Under the pieces are notes generated by a model that searched no databases, was not told where the DNA came from, and saw only the letters and a list, made by a program, of their open reading frames with translations. Made by a program: the position numbers and the translations under genes. Below are positions 21,986-34,869 of a stretch of DNA of 64,000 nucleotides, piece after piece; position 1 is the first letter of the stretch, and each line of letters begins with the position of its first letter. The DNA lies in NCBI GenBank assembly GCA_018398805.1, contig JAGFBZ010002033.1, positions 891,501 to 955,500 of the forward strand, given 5' to 3'. This DNA is from Hirundichthys speculiger. Taxonomy: Eukaryota; Chordata; Actinopteri; Beloniformes; Exocoetidae.

Positions 21986-24900
21986 CTCCTATATATTGTT
22001 TAAAAAATGTTTCCACTAATACAAAAACAATATACCTTAAAGCTCTATGAAGGGCTGTGTTAACATGCGAGGCTACTGATGAGATGTTTTGCAAAAGTGG
22101 AGCGTATTTATGGCGGAGAATGTGCGTCATACTTTCCCTGCTGAACGTTGCTTTGTATTAGGGTGATTAAATTGGTCAATGATTTTAATGGTTTGGCTTG
22201 TTTCTGATTGGTGAAAACTTTGGAGAGATGACTGTTGCCTCTGGTCTCAAAAGTGAAGCCAATCCAGAAGTACTTGAAACTGTAACTCCATCTGATGGTC
22301 AACAGGGGGTTAGGGTTAGGGTCATCTAGTTGCATGAGGAACTACAACTGTATGGAGCAGGGTTAGTTTTATGGGATGTCAAGCATATCGCGGGGCCGAA
22401 GCAAGTTGCAGTCTTGGGTTAGTAACTTCAGCGTGGCCCCCATAAACTGGTGGGTGGGTGATGTTGCTGACTTCCTCCTGACTGGATATGTTGTGGGAAG
22501 TACATGACAGTGTTCGATGTTCCCTTTGAAAAGGAGTTGTCTTTTGTCGCCAGCGTTACATGCCCATCCCCAATGTAACTACCCGTCAGACCGACACAGA
22601 GCACAGCAGAAGTCTTGTATGTAGCCTATGTGCGTAGAGGCATAAATCACGCTAAATGGAGATGCAACGGATGACAGAACCAAGGAAGAGGTCCAACCTC
22701 TTACAATTCCAGCCTCCTAGGCTTTACCTCTGACCTTCACTAATGGAAACCTGGTTTATGACGGTCATTTTGTAAATCATCAAATCCACTGCTGGCTTGT
22801 AACGCTGGGTTTACAAAAAAAAAACAGCTTCAAAAACAGCAGCTCACAAACCATCGAGTGACACCGCAGTGAATATACCCAACTGTTGCGCAGCCTGTGG
22901 AACAGCACAGAACAGTACAGGTTAAGGTTGGTATAAGGATTAGGGTTAGCCACACGGTTGTGGTGGTTAAGATCAGGTTTTGCCCATGCATGATGTCCAT
23001 AAGGTTTGTAAATACATTAACATTTGTGATTTGTGGTTTGTTAGAGGTTTGATTTGACTGCTGTGTTGACATATATTGACATCAGTAACATTCACACACA
23101 TCCATACATGCCGGCTTCCTGTGCGAGCAGGAATTTCCACACACATACGCACATTGCATTCATTCGTTCACTGTAATTATGTGATAAACTTTACCACCAT
23201 TAACAGTTTTCTCTTTTTTTTTTTTTCCCCCCATGTTGACGTCTCCCGGTGATCTGCCTTAATTCCTTCGTCATATCAGGTATGTTTTCAGAATCTTGCC
23301 TCCTCCAAACTGTCGCTCCATCTTTCCTTATCTTGGTTTTTCATCACGCTGCTTCAATTTTCAATTTTCCAATTGCTGCGTTTCACTGATATATTACACC
23401 ACAGCACTGTCAGAACACTCAGCACACAGGGCTGAGTGATTTCCATCAACTGGAGCGTATATGGTTGTATAGTCCATGCACATTGACAGTGTGCCAGTAA
23501 ATATCATTAAACACAGTCTTGTTTTGGCTCCTCTGACTCAAACATGTGGAAGTGATTTCTGTGGCTTAAACACTCCTCAACTCTGTGTTCCTGCAATGCA
23601 TTTTACTCTTTAACCATATCTTTGTACATCTTCTTTTTTATTTATTTTTTTTTCTTCTTTGCTTTAGTCAGGAGATACTCGCGGAGTGACTCAGCAGTTG
23701 TTCGCTCCTTCTAAAAATACACTTTCGTCTCTGCTCCAGATCTTTGACTCAGGAAATGACAGCCAAAACAATAAAAGCACAAGCTTACTGTCTCCATCTT
23801 GTTTTCTGATGTTTGATTAAAAGCTGTCATTAAAAACTACTTTGAAGTGCATTCTGTGATTACATAATACCATACGGTGCTCTGCTGGTTGAAGAATATT
23901 TTTATGGTCCGTGTTTGTGAATGTGAGAGCATGCTAACACGTCTATTAGTGTTTCATGATGGGCACTTGTTGGGTCTGGCTTGTGGTATTTATCCCAGTG
24001 GGGGATACATGTGACGAAGATCCCCCTTTCCTTCAAGCACCTCTCAGGCTTTCGGTGTAATCCAGCGCAGGCTTCTGTGGTTGAGGCTGATGTAGGCGAG
24101 ATGTAGGTTCGTAGAGGAGAGGGGAAGAGTTTAGGGAGATTCATCCTGATCCCCAGACTTCCTTTTGTCTGCCTCATAATGACTCATTCATGACTACGTT
24201 TTATCACATAAATATTGGCTCTGTTACAATGTACAGCGATTATTGTGTCATACCAGATTCAGCACCGTTGTCAGTCTGATGGCAGCGATAAATATTAATC
24301 TCTTACATCTGTGTGTTTATTGTGTGTTACTGTCTGGCTCTAAGAGTCAGATAAAGGAGTCCGAGTGATTCACAGCAAGTGTCTGAGTTGGGAACAGCAC
24401 TGCCAGCTCTCCTCATTCTTCTATCTGCCTTTTTTTGCAATTATTTGACTAAGCAGTGATGAAGGACATGATGAGATTTAAGTAATAAAGGCGTGGTTGG
24501 TCTTGAAACAATACAGGATGCAGATTCAGCTGAACAAGTTCTCAGTTCTAGCTTTAGATATAAATTCTGCAAAATGATCTCAAGAGATAACAGGGGATGG
24601 AATATAAATAATGTAGATACATAGTGTAGCAGGAACACAGCTTTGACCAATTTAATATTTCTATACGAGGGTTTTTTTTTTAAAAGTTTTTTTGATGCGT
24701 TACATGATGTATCAGAGAAAAATTATCCATCAAGGCAATGGCACTGCATTTCTGAAGGGAGGTGAACTCTTCAGAATAATGGATCAGATGAATCCAGCAC
24801 TATTTTGGTCGGTGCTGTTCATTGTATTTTTGTCATCCCACAGATAAAATTGAATATTTGTCCCCCAGGGCGAGATTGTCTCGGACACAGAGCTTCATTC

Positions 24901-27900
24901 CTTTACAAGATTTCCAAGGTTAAAAAGGATAAAAACATCAACACAAAAAAACAGCACATAGACAGCACAGAGTTACGTTTATAGCTGTAAAAGCACAGCA
25001 TCTGATTCCGTAAGTGTTTATGTCTTTCTCAAAGATATTAAAGTATGGCCACATGGATTTGGTTTATTTAAAGACATCACAGTTTCCCATCAAAATACCA
25101 GAGAGGATACAGGTCTGCAGTCTTGAGACAGCTGAGTTTTGCCTGCAAAGTATTTGCTTGATGACTTTTCCAATTTTTTTTCTGGGAAACACTGCAAGAA
25201 TGAGCAGGTATGTCAGCCAACCGGTAGATTTATTTATTTATCTATTAACTGTTTTCTCTCTGTCTGACTTGGTGTGGCAGTTTCTCGTCTCCTGAGCGCT
25301 GTTCCAATCCAACTTTTCGATCATCTCAAACACTCTGCCTTGCACCTGCTGCCTATTTTTGCTGAAAAGGCGGATGCTGCTTTTTTCACTTGAACAGCCA
25401 TGAATCTCCTGCTCATTGGTGTGAGTCCGCAGCCCTGATTTTACATCGCGCAGCTCAAAATAATTTTGGCTAATATTAGCATCATTTTACCAGTTTGGCA
25501 TCATCAAACCACTAGATTTTCATTATCCATTACTGTCATGTTTCTAATGATGCTGAAAGTGGAAAAAAAAAAAAAAACACACTGCCATTCTGAGATTTCA
25601 ACTTGTGAATGTGCTCTTGCTCTCTGGTTTGCAAATGTAAGTAACTCGGTATTGGAGCGACCAAAGCAGAGATGGTTTTATGAAGTCAGAGGAGCAGTGA
25701 GTGTCATCTCTTGGGGGATAAAGACAGAGCCAGTGAGTCCAACCTCCGCTGTAGTAGCGACAGTGCAGCACTAAGTCTGATGGTGGGGTTTCTCAGAAGG
25801 AGCGCAGTCTCGTTTCCCGGGCACTTCAAAAGGACACGCAGTACAACAACAAACTCAGAGCTCAGCACTTGCAACTTCTATTGGATACTGACTTCAGAAT
25901 CCAAACAAAGCTGATGAAGCAAATAATACCTCCTCCTTTGGTCCTGCGGATGTGTGCTGGTGGGGGGCACAACTTGGCCTGCTGGGGGGGGTTCTTTAAT
26001 GTGCTGGGGGAGTATCATGCTGGAATGCTCTGTGCAAACAAATCTCAACACACATGTGTGTTCATGGAATAGTGCACGTTTTTGTATAGATGCAATTGTA
26101 AGTTTTGTTTTGTCTTTGGGTTGTTTTTTTTTTCCATCTGGTCAAGTTTAATGGAAAAACTATTTAATAAAAAATGGCTTGTTATGAGGCACTGATCACT
26201 GGAAGCAAATTAAAAAAAAATTAAAAGAAATTTGTTCCAGATTTTAGATGGACTCTGTATTGACCGCAAACCCAGTCTGTAGTTGTTAGAGAAAAAACAC
26301 AACTGCAACAACTCTAAGCAGTGAAGACGAAGCAGAGTTTTGTTTTTTTTCTTAAATGGCATTATCTCTTAACTTACATCCTTTCACCTCCATGTTGTGT
26401 ATCCCAAACGCACTTCTTTAGCCCATGTTCTCCTTTCCGTATTTTGTCTCACCTGCTCACTGACTTTTGTATTCCTTTCTGTTATAACACACTTCATATT
26501 TTTTATGTATGCATTGTATTTACATTTAGAAAACATTTCACACTGTATTTGAGGACCTGGGGACAACTGTCTCTGCCATTAACACAAGTTATGCACAACT
26601 TATTGTCTGAGGTGTCAGCAAAGAGGAGAAGTAAGCAACTCTTAGATCTAGGTGGAGGCTACAAGCACACAACACCTGTGCAGGTGTAAGCCCTGGTTTC
26701 AGCTCTGACTGATACCAGAATGAGCATTTAAGGTCCTTATGTAATATAGACGATCTCTGTTCTGTGAAAAACTGAGAAATATTTCCAGGGTAAGTTTGCA
26801 TGAGACACTGGAAAGCTTCTCCCAACTCTGTAAACAAGCTTTGTGGGTTGGTTTTTGTTTATGTGTATTAGTCATTGCTGCTTTTGTCCTGCTGAGAGCT
26901 CTGCCATTTGTTGTTGTTTTCCTTCTTCAGATACTACCCCTTAGTGACTCTGTCAGTTGTTTACACTGAAGTATAAACATCACATGAACTGAGGGGAAAT
27001 TTGCCTGAGTGAGAAAAGAAAAAAAAAAGAAGAGAGGAAAATGAAAGCGTGATTTTCTTTTATTAAATCAAAAGAAATGTGAGTAAATGATTGGGTCTCT
27101 CATGTTGTTTGAAATGGCTGGCCATGTGTTCTTTCATGCTTGATGGAAACCATGTTGATGGGTTTCTCTTTTAAAATTTGTGCCAAGCACGTAAATGATC
27201 CCACAGAGTCGGAGCGAAGAACCTCTATGGAGGAAAGATGGACAAAAATGATGGAAAGAACTTCTAAAACCCTTAATTCGCCTTATAAACAATAAATTAT
27301 ACCGCGTGATGATTTAATGAACTCATGACAGACAGGTAAATGTATCCAAAACAATCTCAATTCTTCATTCTTGATATGTTTTTCCATGACTAAATCTGAG
27401 ATTGACTACAGTAGCATTTATTCTGAAGATAAAAGCAACCGCTTGATTGAAATAATGTGCATGGGTAAGTAGATTTTCTACATTATGTTCTGTATTTTCT
27501 TTTAAGCTTAGACTAAACCCATATAAAAGATTGAAGCTAATTTTATTAGTTTCTACTGTCTGTAGACACTGCCTTTTAAACCTTCTGCTTTTATGCCACA
27601 GACCTCCACTGTTCTCCTCAACATGCTCATTTTCAGATTTCCTGAAGTGCATTCACCTAAGTGAAAATGGAAAATGCATTTTATTATGAATTAAATTAGT
27701 CTATTGATGTTGTAGTGGACAATCAAACAAATGAAATATAATGATTATTAATGTAACAGCAGAAAGCAAACTCTTTGTAGCAAATGACACACAAACAAGA
27801 AAGCTGATATTAAACAGTTTATTTTTAGTGTTTTATTTTTAATAATGTATTAAACACTGTATGTGTTCATAGTAAGACAGTTAAAGGCAGGGTAACCAAT

Positions 27901-29860
27901 TTTTGTATGATGTCACATATGTTGATCATTGAAACAAAGCATCAATATACACGGAGCTCTACCTCTTTCCTCCCTTTCCCTCCAGCGCTCCCCAAGAAAA
28001 TACGCCCCATCATGAACTCTCCCAGTCCTCTCCTCCCGCCTCATGTTACCGTTGGGTTATATGGACAAAAATGCATATCCCATATTTTCAGGCTGAGTAC
28101 TGATATTCAGTCAAAATCAATATTTGATGTGAATTGAGTTAAATGGTCAAAATGAACTTGGTCCGACACATGTGGCACTTTTATTTAAATACTTATTGGC
28201 TTTGATTAACACATAACTAAAAAAGGTAACCATAACGAATATAGAAAATAATTAGGGTGTATTAAAAACAGAGACACATCCCAGCTCCAACAGAGTTGTG
28301 CATTGTCACTTCATAATCCTAATTTTAAACATTTAGAAATACTAACTTTAGAAACCCTGAAATTCTGATTTCCATAAAATGCCCAGTTAACATAGCATTA
28401 TATTTGCTGAAGAGAACTGGGTGCAGATGTAGGAGGGGTTGAGGTTAAACAGACAAACCAGACAAAGGTCAGCTGCAACACTTTCTATGGGCCCAGAGAC
28501 AAGAGGACAGAAAACAGCTCTAATGAAAAAAAAGAAGAAAAAAGATCTTAAAATCAACATTAAGAGCATATTATATCTCAGGGTACTTTCTTTTTAAATA
28601 TCATACACAAAAAGGAATTATCTGAATTTTGGCTTTTTTTGAAAAGTGGCAGTTACATCCACAGACCAAGACCAGAGAAGGTAGCTTTGCTCAGCAGTGA
28701 CCCCCGTGGCAAAGTGGTAAATTACACATAAGTGGAAACGTGTTCATCTGTCAAGATAAACTATCTCCAATGTTGAACAACTGCTGATAATTAGAGATCA
28801 GTTTGTACATGACGCTGTATGTGAGTGTCCGCCTCCTCAGTTACTCTCTGATTAAGTCTCTCAGCCCCCTTTGAAATAAAGAATCGCTGTAAAATCTTGA
28901 TTTCATCAAAATTGCTATCGAGTCACGTTTTCATCAGAGGAAAGCAAAGAAGTGGCTCATTTCCTTTTGGAAAGACCAATTTTAGGAGGAGGTGTCCTTT
29001 TTTGAACCATGACTGTAAGTTGGTCAATAAAAACAAAGAAATTTCCAACCCAACAGCACCAGACTTCGGTTTAGTTCACAGTACTTCCTCTGCATTCCTG
29101 CTCTTGTTGTGCCAGCCCCCTGCTGTGCAGTCTGGTGTCCCCAGTCCCTGCTTCTAATTTACCAAGCGTAGATCTCAGCATCCCTGGCAACAAGTCCATG
29201 GAACAAACCACGGAAACAAACTATAATTACATATTATTGCTTTTACTTGTTGCTAATAATTTGAATCAGACACAGAATATTCTATCCATGTGCTCTTAAA
29301 ACAACATTTAGCTGTTTTACACATCAAAATGTATCCACCAAAAGATTTTTGACTGAACTGAACCAGCTTTATGCTGTAAATCTTGGAAACGCAGCTGGAA
29401 AAGCAGATAACAGACCATTTGTATTCTTTCTCTGCTGGGTTAATGTGACTTTAAATCAGCTGTTGTCTGCATGCACCTTGTCAACGAGCTCGCTGCTTTA
29501 TCCATCACATTTTTTAAGAGTGCATTTGTCTAGTGCTGATTTATAAAACACTGTCACGGTGCGCTCATTTACTTCTTAAAACACATTCGTCTTTACGTTT
29601 AATTTTGATTCTTCACTTAAAATTGTGATTGTGTCATCCCCGGCTGGTGCACAGCACTGGCCATGGACTGTCATGTTGTGTGTGTTTTTACAGCACAAAG
29701 ACAGAGAAAAACATCAGAAATCATGAATAAACATTGATCACTTGGCTCGACAGCCTGTCTTAACCTGATGTTTTCACTATCGCAGAACGTGAGACTTCCT
29801 AAAAATGTTCTTCTCTCTAAAAATTTTTCTTAAAAATTATAATCCTATTATAATCTTCTT
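21986..29860. other. Noncoding DNA, no gene seen
   Basis: Nearly 8 kb of mainly unique sequence. It includes a telomere-like GGGTTAGGGTTAGGG (22307-22321), a mixed T/C run at about 23213-23232, an A15 run near 25561-25577 and an A/T-rich area at 27650-28250. Text at 22190-22290 has the feel of an old dispersed repeat, but no family could be named. No exon recognised. Confidence 0.45.
22307..22321 (+). repeat. Telomere-like (GGGTTA)2GGG
   Basis: Fifteen bases made of two and a half vertebrate telomere units. It is too short to be a telomeric array, so it is an interstitial micro-repeat or chance. A further single 'ttagggtta' lies at about 22940. Confidence 0.7.
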
Positions 29861-29958
29861 AGGCCCCCATCGTACACCTCCCGCTATCCCGTTAATCGCA
29901 AATTGCGGGTTTAGGAATCTCCGCTAACCGCTAATGCAATCTTCCGCTTCCCTAAAGA

Positions 29959-30303
29959 TAACAAGTTATGGATGGATTTTGAGGAAATTTTCAGGAGTTG
30001 TCAGAAATGTAAAAAGGAAGAACTGATTTCATTTTGGCTGTGATCCGGAAGAAATCCTGGATTCTGGATCACTTTCAAATTTTCGATAACATTGCGGTCA
30101 ATAGGGCCGGAAAATTTGTTTCCCAATATCTCCGTTAATTATTGCCCAAAACTCAGGGATTGACAATAGAAACCTATATCAAATTTCAGAGGCTGATCTG
30201 GATCTGATCCAGAAGGCAGGATTTTATCGCAATCTGTAAATCGCTATATGAGAGAACTGTTGAGCTTGGCGGAGGTCTGCGCTTCTACGAGTGCTTTTCT
30301 AGT
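29959..30303 (+). repeat. R repeat, copy 1 (unclassified dispersed element)
   Basis: Begins near 'acaagttatggatggatttt' and ends 'gagtgcttttctagt'. The end includes 'gcttggcggaggtctgcgct'. It matches R copy 2 (52967-53233) in inverted orientation. It keeps about 165 bp of middle sequence that copy 2 lacks and lacks the first ~65 bp of the family seen at the far end of copy 2. It lies inside the hAT-like element at 29861-30795. I know this end ('gcactcgg...cgcagacctccgcca' on the other strand) from fish genomes but cannot assign a class. Confidence 0.6.
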
Positions 30304-30646
30304 TAAGAAATGCTTTCCTGGAAGTTCACTGGCTCTTTTTTTTTCTGAGCAGTTTGTTGAAACTTCTTGGAGTACAAAAAAAACCCCAAAAAAAATCATT
30401 TGCTCCACATGAGGTTAGAGCTAGTTATGTATATATCAGTGCAGAGGAGGAAGGAAGTAGGAGGAGGAAGCTCTACAGCAGAGTCCCAGACGAGCTGCGC
30501 ATGAGAGCTGCTCCGATCTGGATGAAAAGACGCTCCATAGCAGTTTGTGGGTAGTGGGTTGCGGGTAGCGCAACCTGCTCTTAAAGGCAATGGCTACTGA
30601 TGCACTGATTGGTTAAACAAGTGGAACACCCTAACCACTCCCATGT

Positions 30647-30676
30647 ATAATATATGCATAATATATGCATAATATA
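30647..30676. repeat. ATAATATATGC tandem repeat
   Basis: Two to three copies of an 11-bp unit, ATAATATATGC, end to end within the right half of the composite element. Confidence 0.75.
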
Positions 30677-30805
30677 GCCGGTTGGCGCAGGTAAGATCGC
30701 AGGTTGTAGGGAGGTGGAAGATTGCGTTTTTTACGGGGAACGCCCCTCCCGCTACCCGCTATCCCTTAATAGCAGCTTTAGGAGGTTTGGCGGAAGATCA
30801 GACCC

Positions 30806-31800
30806 TTAATCTGTAATCTCTAAGGAGATTGCAGAAACTACCAAAATTGGGTTAAAAAGTGTCCAACGCATTATTAAAAACTGGAAGGATGATGGGGACC
30901 CATCGTCTTCGAGGAGGAAATGTGGCCGGAAAAAAATCCTCAATGATCGTGATCGGTGATCACTTAAACGTTTGATGAGATTAAACCAAAGAAAAACAAC
31001 AGTAGAACTCAGGGCTATGTTTAATAGTGAAAGTAAGAGCATTTCCACACACAATGCAAAGGGAACTCAAGGGATTGGGACTGAACAGCTGTGTAGCCTT
31101 AAGAAAACCACAAATCAGTGAGGCTAACCAGGGAAAAAAATGCTTCAATTTGCTAGGAAGCATAAAGATTGTCTGGAGCAATGGAAGAAGGTCATGTGGC
31201 CTGATGAGTCCAGATTGATCCTGTTCCAGGGTGATGGAAACATCAGGGTAAAACAAGAGGCAGATGAACTGATGCTCCCATCATTCCTAGTGCCTACTGT
31301 ACCAGCCTGTGGGGGCAGGGTTCTGATCTGGGGTTGCTGCAGTTGGTCAGGTCCAGGTTCAGCAACAGTATGAGCTCAAAGAATGAGGTCAGCTGACTAC
31401 CTGAATATACTGAATGACCAGGATATTCCATCAATGGATTTTTTTATTGCCTGATGGCACAGGCATATTCCAAGATGACATAGCCAGGATTTATCGGGCT
31501 TAAATTGTGAAAGACTGGTTCAGGGAGCACGAGACATCATTTTCACATATGGATTGGCCACATGGAGTCCAGACATTAACCCCATTGAGAATCTTTGGGA
31601 TGTGCTTGGCCCAGCAGTCAGACTCTAACATCATCAAAAATAATGCAACACTGGATGGAAATAAATCTTGTGACATTGCAGAATCTAATCGAAACAATGC
31701 AACACCGAATGCGTGCCGTAATTAAAGGTCAAGGAGGTCCAACAAAATATTAGAGTGTATGACCTTTTTTTTTGGTGGCGACTTCTTTTGGCGGGCAGTG
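30806..31800 (+). mobile_element. Tc1/mariner transposon copy C, left end missing
   Basis: Homology to a Tc1 transposase starts abruptly at about 30816, directly after the composite hAT-like element, and runs to a C-terminal GGPTKY-stop at 31751-31753. The right end reads 'ggtggcgacttcttttggcg' then 'ggcagtg' (31774-31800), the terminal-repeat type known from fish Tc1 elements beginning 'cactgccc'. It abuts a TA (31801-31802), the required target dinucleotide. No matching left terminal repeat is found upstream, so the first few hundred bases are lost. Confidence 0.85.
30816..31753 (+). pseudogene. Tc1-type transposase, broken, catalytic triad traceable
   Basis: Read across frames. 'ISKEIAETTKIGLKSVQRII' then 'KNWKDDGDPSSSRRKCGRKK' represents the end of the first helix-turn-helix and the linker, with a TGA at 30957. 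'RELKGLGLNSCVALRKPQIS' follows near 31060-31130. At 31140-31373 a 77-codon frame holds 'QWKKVMWPDESRLILFQ', whose D is the first catalytic residue, and 'CGGRVLIWGCCSW'. 'GIFQDDIARIYRA' at about 31460-31500 carries the second D, with the usual N after DD changed to I, and is followed by TAA. After a frameshift, 'INPIENLWDVL' at about 31576-31608 holds the third residue, E. About 310 codons in total, close to family length without the N-terminus. Several stops exclude function. Confidence 0.85.
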
Positions 31801-33540
31801 TAGCTCTGACCACTCAGGGTCTGGACAAAGAACATCTGAGGATGTCTGGAGTGTCTGGTACGGGGATGTTATCAGTAGATCTTTTGGGCCCTGTGGGTTG
31901 TGGGGTGTGATCTCTGTGGAAGAGAATTGCTTCCTACAGATGCCATCAGGTCCCTTTAGATTGCTGTCTGTGGAGTTTAAAGACCAAATGAACCTCATGT
32001 TCTCTGCTGTGTTCTTTGAGCACTTCCTAAAAAAAAGAAATTGTTGACAATGACAAATGAATTTGGAAGCAGATTAGTTGTAAGATCAGAAAAACCTAAA
32101 TCTCCCACTCATTAATGGATTATTGTTTTTATTGTGTCTTATGTAAAAGTCAATGATAAATCAGAGTTGTTTCTCTCTCCTCCTGCAGTGGCAAGTGTAT
32201 TTTTCGACAGCATTATTCTCTCCTTTAGTGGAGGCAAGACAGATCTGACTGTGACTTAAACCTCAATAAAAGGATTTTTTTTCCCTTTTACGGCCTTATC
32301 CACTGTAGATCTTATTAGTCTGCAATCTGCCTGCTTTGGAAAGAATTACCTTCTGTCAAATGTTCACAAAAGAAGCATGAATATGTAGCCAGTGATGGGA
32401 AAACACAATGGGCCTGAGAGGAAACTCTCACAGCACTAGAAAGAAAGAGAAAAAAAATAGCTTGAGGAAGCAAGAGTCAGGTGTAACACCATTTAAATCA
32501 GACTTGTGGAGAGATGTTTGCAGAAATGGAACAGTGCTTTGGCTCAGAGACAGACTTCAGCACTGATGGATGTGGTGTTTTCAGGGTGGAGTCCTGACCG
32601 TTATCCGATGGCCTGGTCACACCCCTTATACTCTAGGGCTACTTAAATCTCAATCTCTACCCATATGAGAGAATCTGGGTCTCACTCTGGGATCTGAGCT
32701 CATTAAAACTCATTCCTCCTCGTGTCATCAGCTTCTTCACAGCCATATTTATTCATACAATATCCTGTCTGAGTTCCTCCTCCATCCATAGTGAATTAAC
32801 TGTGATTTTAAAACGGATATATAGGGAAAAAATAGAGTCAAATATGAACAGTGTGAGAGGTCGATGTGAAGTGCACTCACTGTATCAGATGATGTGGTGA
32901 TATAGTTACAGATACCAGGAAGACTCTGGCTCCTCGGCCAGTAAGAAAGTTAATGGACATAAAAAGGAATCCCATTTGATCAAGAACCTCACGACAACAG
33001 CATGTGTGCATGTGAAGTTAGGAGCACTGATTACGTTAATTACTTTTGTGAACGCTCCAAAATGTGTGAGAGCAACAAGACAAGCTGCGGGACATGCACA
33101 AAAGTGCTGCGTTCATTTCTTTTTCATAATAAGGTTGATTTAACGAGTTCCCCAGATCCACATCAATATTTGTATGTTGGAGAAATTCCCTTTTCTGAAT
33201 TGATTGCTGTGCCTGTGGATTGATCCCAGCTGTAGAACGTCTCTCTCTCTGCACATGTGTGTCCTGTGTGTGCATGTGTCTGCCACAGTAAAACCCATAA
33301 GCTCATTTGATCCTGATTTAGAAGTATTGGTCCTCATTTATCTATTGCTAAAGATGCACTTTATATCATTTCCAGGAACTACAAAGAGAGCTGCAGCTTG
33401 GCTGGAAAGAAAATCAGATAGTGATGCGTCACCTTTATCCAGCTGGGACAGATGGCCCATTACTGCTTATTACACTCTGTCCTCTCTATGTGTAATTTGT
33501 TTCCATTTATTTGTATAGTAACTTAAACACAGATATTGGA

Positions 33541-33584
33541 ACATGTGGACCCTCTCCATCCCTTTTACATGTGGACCCTCTCCA
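33541..33584 (+). repeat. 18-bp direct duplication
   Basis: ACATGTGGACCCTCTCCA occurs at 33541-33558 and again, identically, at 33567-33584, a 26-bp period. A weaker 'cccctctctatgaacat' follows. Confidence 0.85.
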
Positions 33585-34869
33585 CACACTTGGAGGCCCC
33601 TCTCTATGAACATAACCAGGAAAGAGGCCCCCACTTTCTGTAATGTCTTGAAACAGCAGGCTCTCTTGTCTGATTGAGTAGCCTTTTTTACTGGTGTATC
33701 AAGTTGAAAGCGGGTATTGGTTTGATGAGTACTGGTTTGTCACTGAGGTAAACAGTAAACGATAAATGTGCGTAGCAGCTGCAGACCTGCCTCCTCTTAC
33801 CACAGTCCTCGTCCTCAAAAAGTGAAGTGCTGGCGAGGTGAAAGCTGGATGGGACAGGCGGAGCAAAGGAAAGGAGGATGAGAAAAAGCAGGATGGAAAA
33901 TGCTGAGGGAGTGTAAGGGCGCCAAGCAGTAAAAGCAGACCACGGCAGTGAATGGAGAACGAGGGTTTGGTCAGTGCAACCCAAATGTGTTCGGTGCTGA
34001 GCCAGATTTACATAAATGAGCCGTTCACTGTTGGCCAAAGACAGCTACGCCAGAGGTGCTGATGTCAACGGCTGCTCCCTGCGTGGCGGTCTCGCTTCAC
34101 TGCACCTCACTTTAGTTGTACTTGAACTTTAAGAATGAGTTTTCACAAGCTGCTTTATGATATTATGGTAGCAGCAAAAGTAGGGGTGACGTAATGACAG
34201 TTGTGTGTTACTCTGTAGCAAAGGAGTTTTGTCAAATGTAAATAAAGTCACAGCACAAAAGCATGCAAGTTTAGTTTTTGCGCTCAGTCCAAACAGAGGT
34301 TATCATCCTTAAACACAGTTGCTCTTTTTTCCTGACTGATCTAGCAGGAAGTAAGATGAGGTAAGCATTTCTTTCTCCAGATGTTTCTTCATAACAGGGA
34401 CACAAGCTCAGCGTTTCTCCGCCTCACTCAACACATTTTAATTAGCCTTCAAGCCAGTATGATGAAATTTAAAAAGAAAAATGTTTATAAATTGGATCAA
34501 AGTCATCATCAATTATGCCAAGAGCAGTTATGAGAATCATTTAATCATTTTCAGTAAGGCTGTCATGCACGTTGACGAATGTCTTTCTTCAGTGATGAAG
34601 CTGGTGATGCAGATGATGAACAACAAAAAAAATGACTGTTAAGTGAAGCTCTGCTTGGATTTACAGGCCCCGAGTAACATCAGTCCAAAATGTTTCAAGC
34701 CTGACATGTAGCATATGCACGCTTAATGATGTATCAATCTTGAACAAGTACCAAGCCACGCAGGCTGATTTTCACCGTACGTTCTGAACAGGGAAAAAAC
34801 TGGCAGTGGATTCAAACATGTGTGATCCGGAAAGCAGTCGACGACATGAAACTTTAAAGCCCTCGTGTC

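Larger units (their letters stand above)
29861..30795. mobile_element. Composite hAT-like non-autonomous element, nested
   Basis: The left arm starts 'aggcccccatcgtacacctc' with 'ccgctatcccgttaatcgc' and 'ccgctaaccgctaatgcaat' blocks. The right arm (about 30684-30795) has related blocks, partly inverted: 'tagggaggtggaagattgcg' mirrors the left arm's 'gcaatcttccgcttcccta', and the end reads '...ggcggaagatcagaccct'. Interior text such as 'aaaggcaatggctactgatg' and 'cactgattggtta' resembles non-autonomous hAT elements of fish. The left arm is cut at about 29958 by the R repeat. A clean 8-bp target duplication could not be established. No coding capacity. Confidence 0.5.

Noticed and set aside
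22140..23080. Suspected old dispersed repeat or gene fragment (phrases such as 'gtgaagccaatccagaagta')
   Set aside because: I have an impression of familiarity but no family name, boundaries or coding frame that can be supported.
27885..28235. Possible MITE with 'aaaggcagggtaaccaat' at one side and 'aaaaaggtaaccataacg' at the other
   Set aside because: The two shared words (GGTAACCA) are in the same rather than inverted orientation, and no target duplication is visible.
32160..32260. Possible exon after a polypyrimidine tract ending in CAG at about 32188
   Set aside because: The acceptor-like sequence is good, but the following open stretch has no recognisable protein similarity and no clear donor could be assigned.
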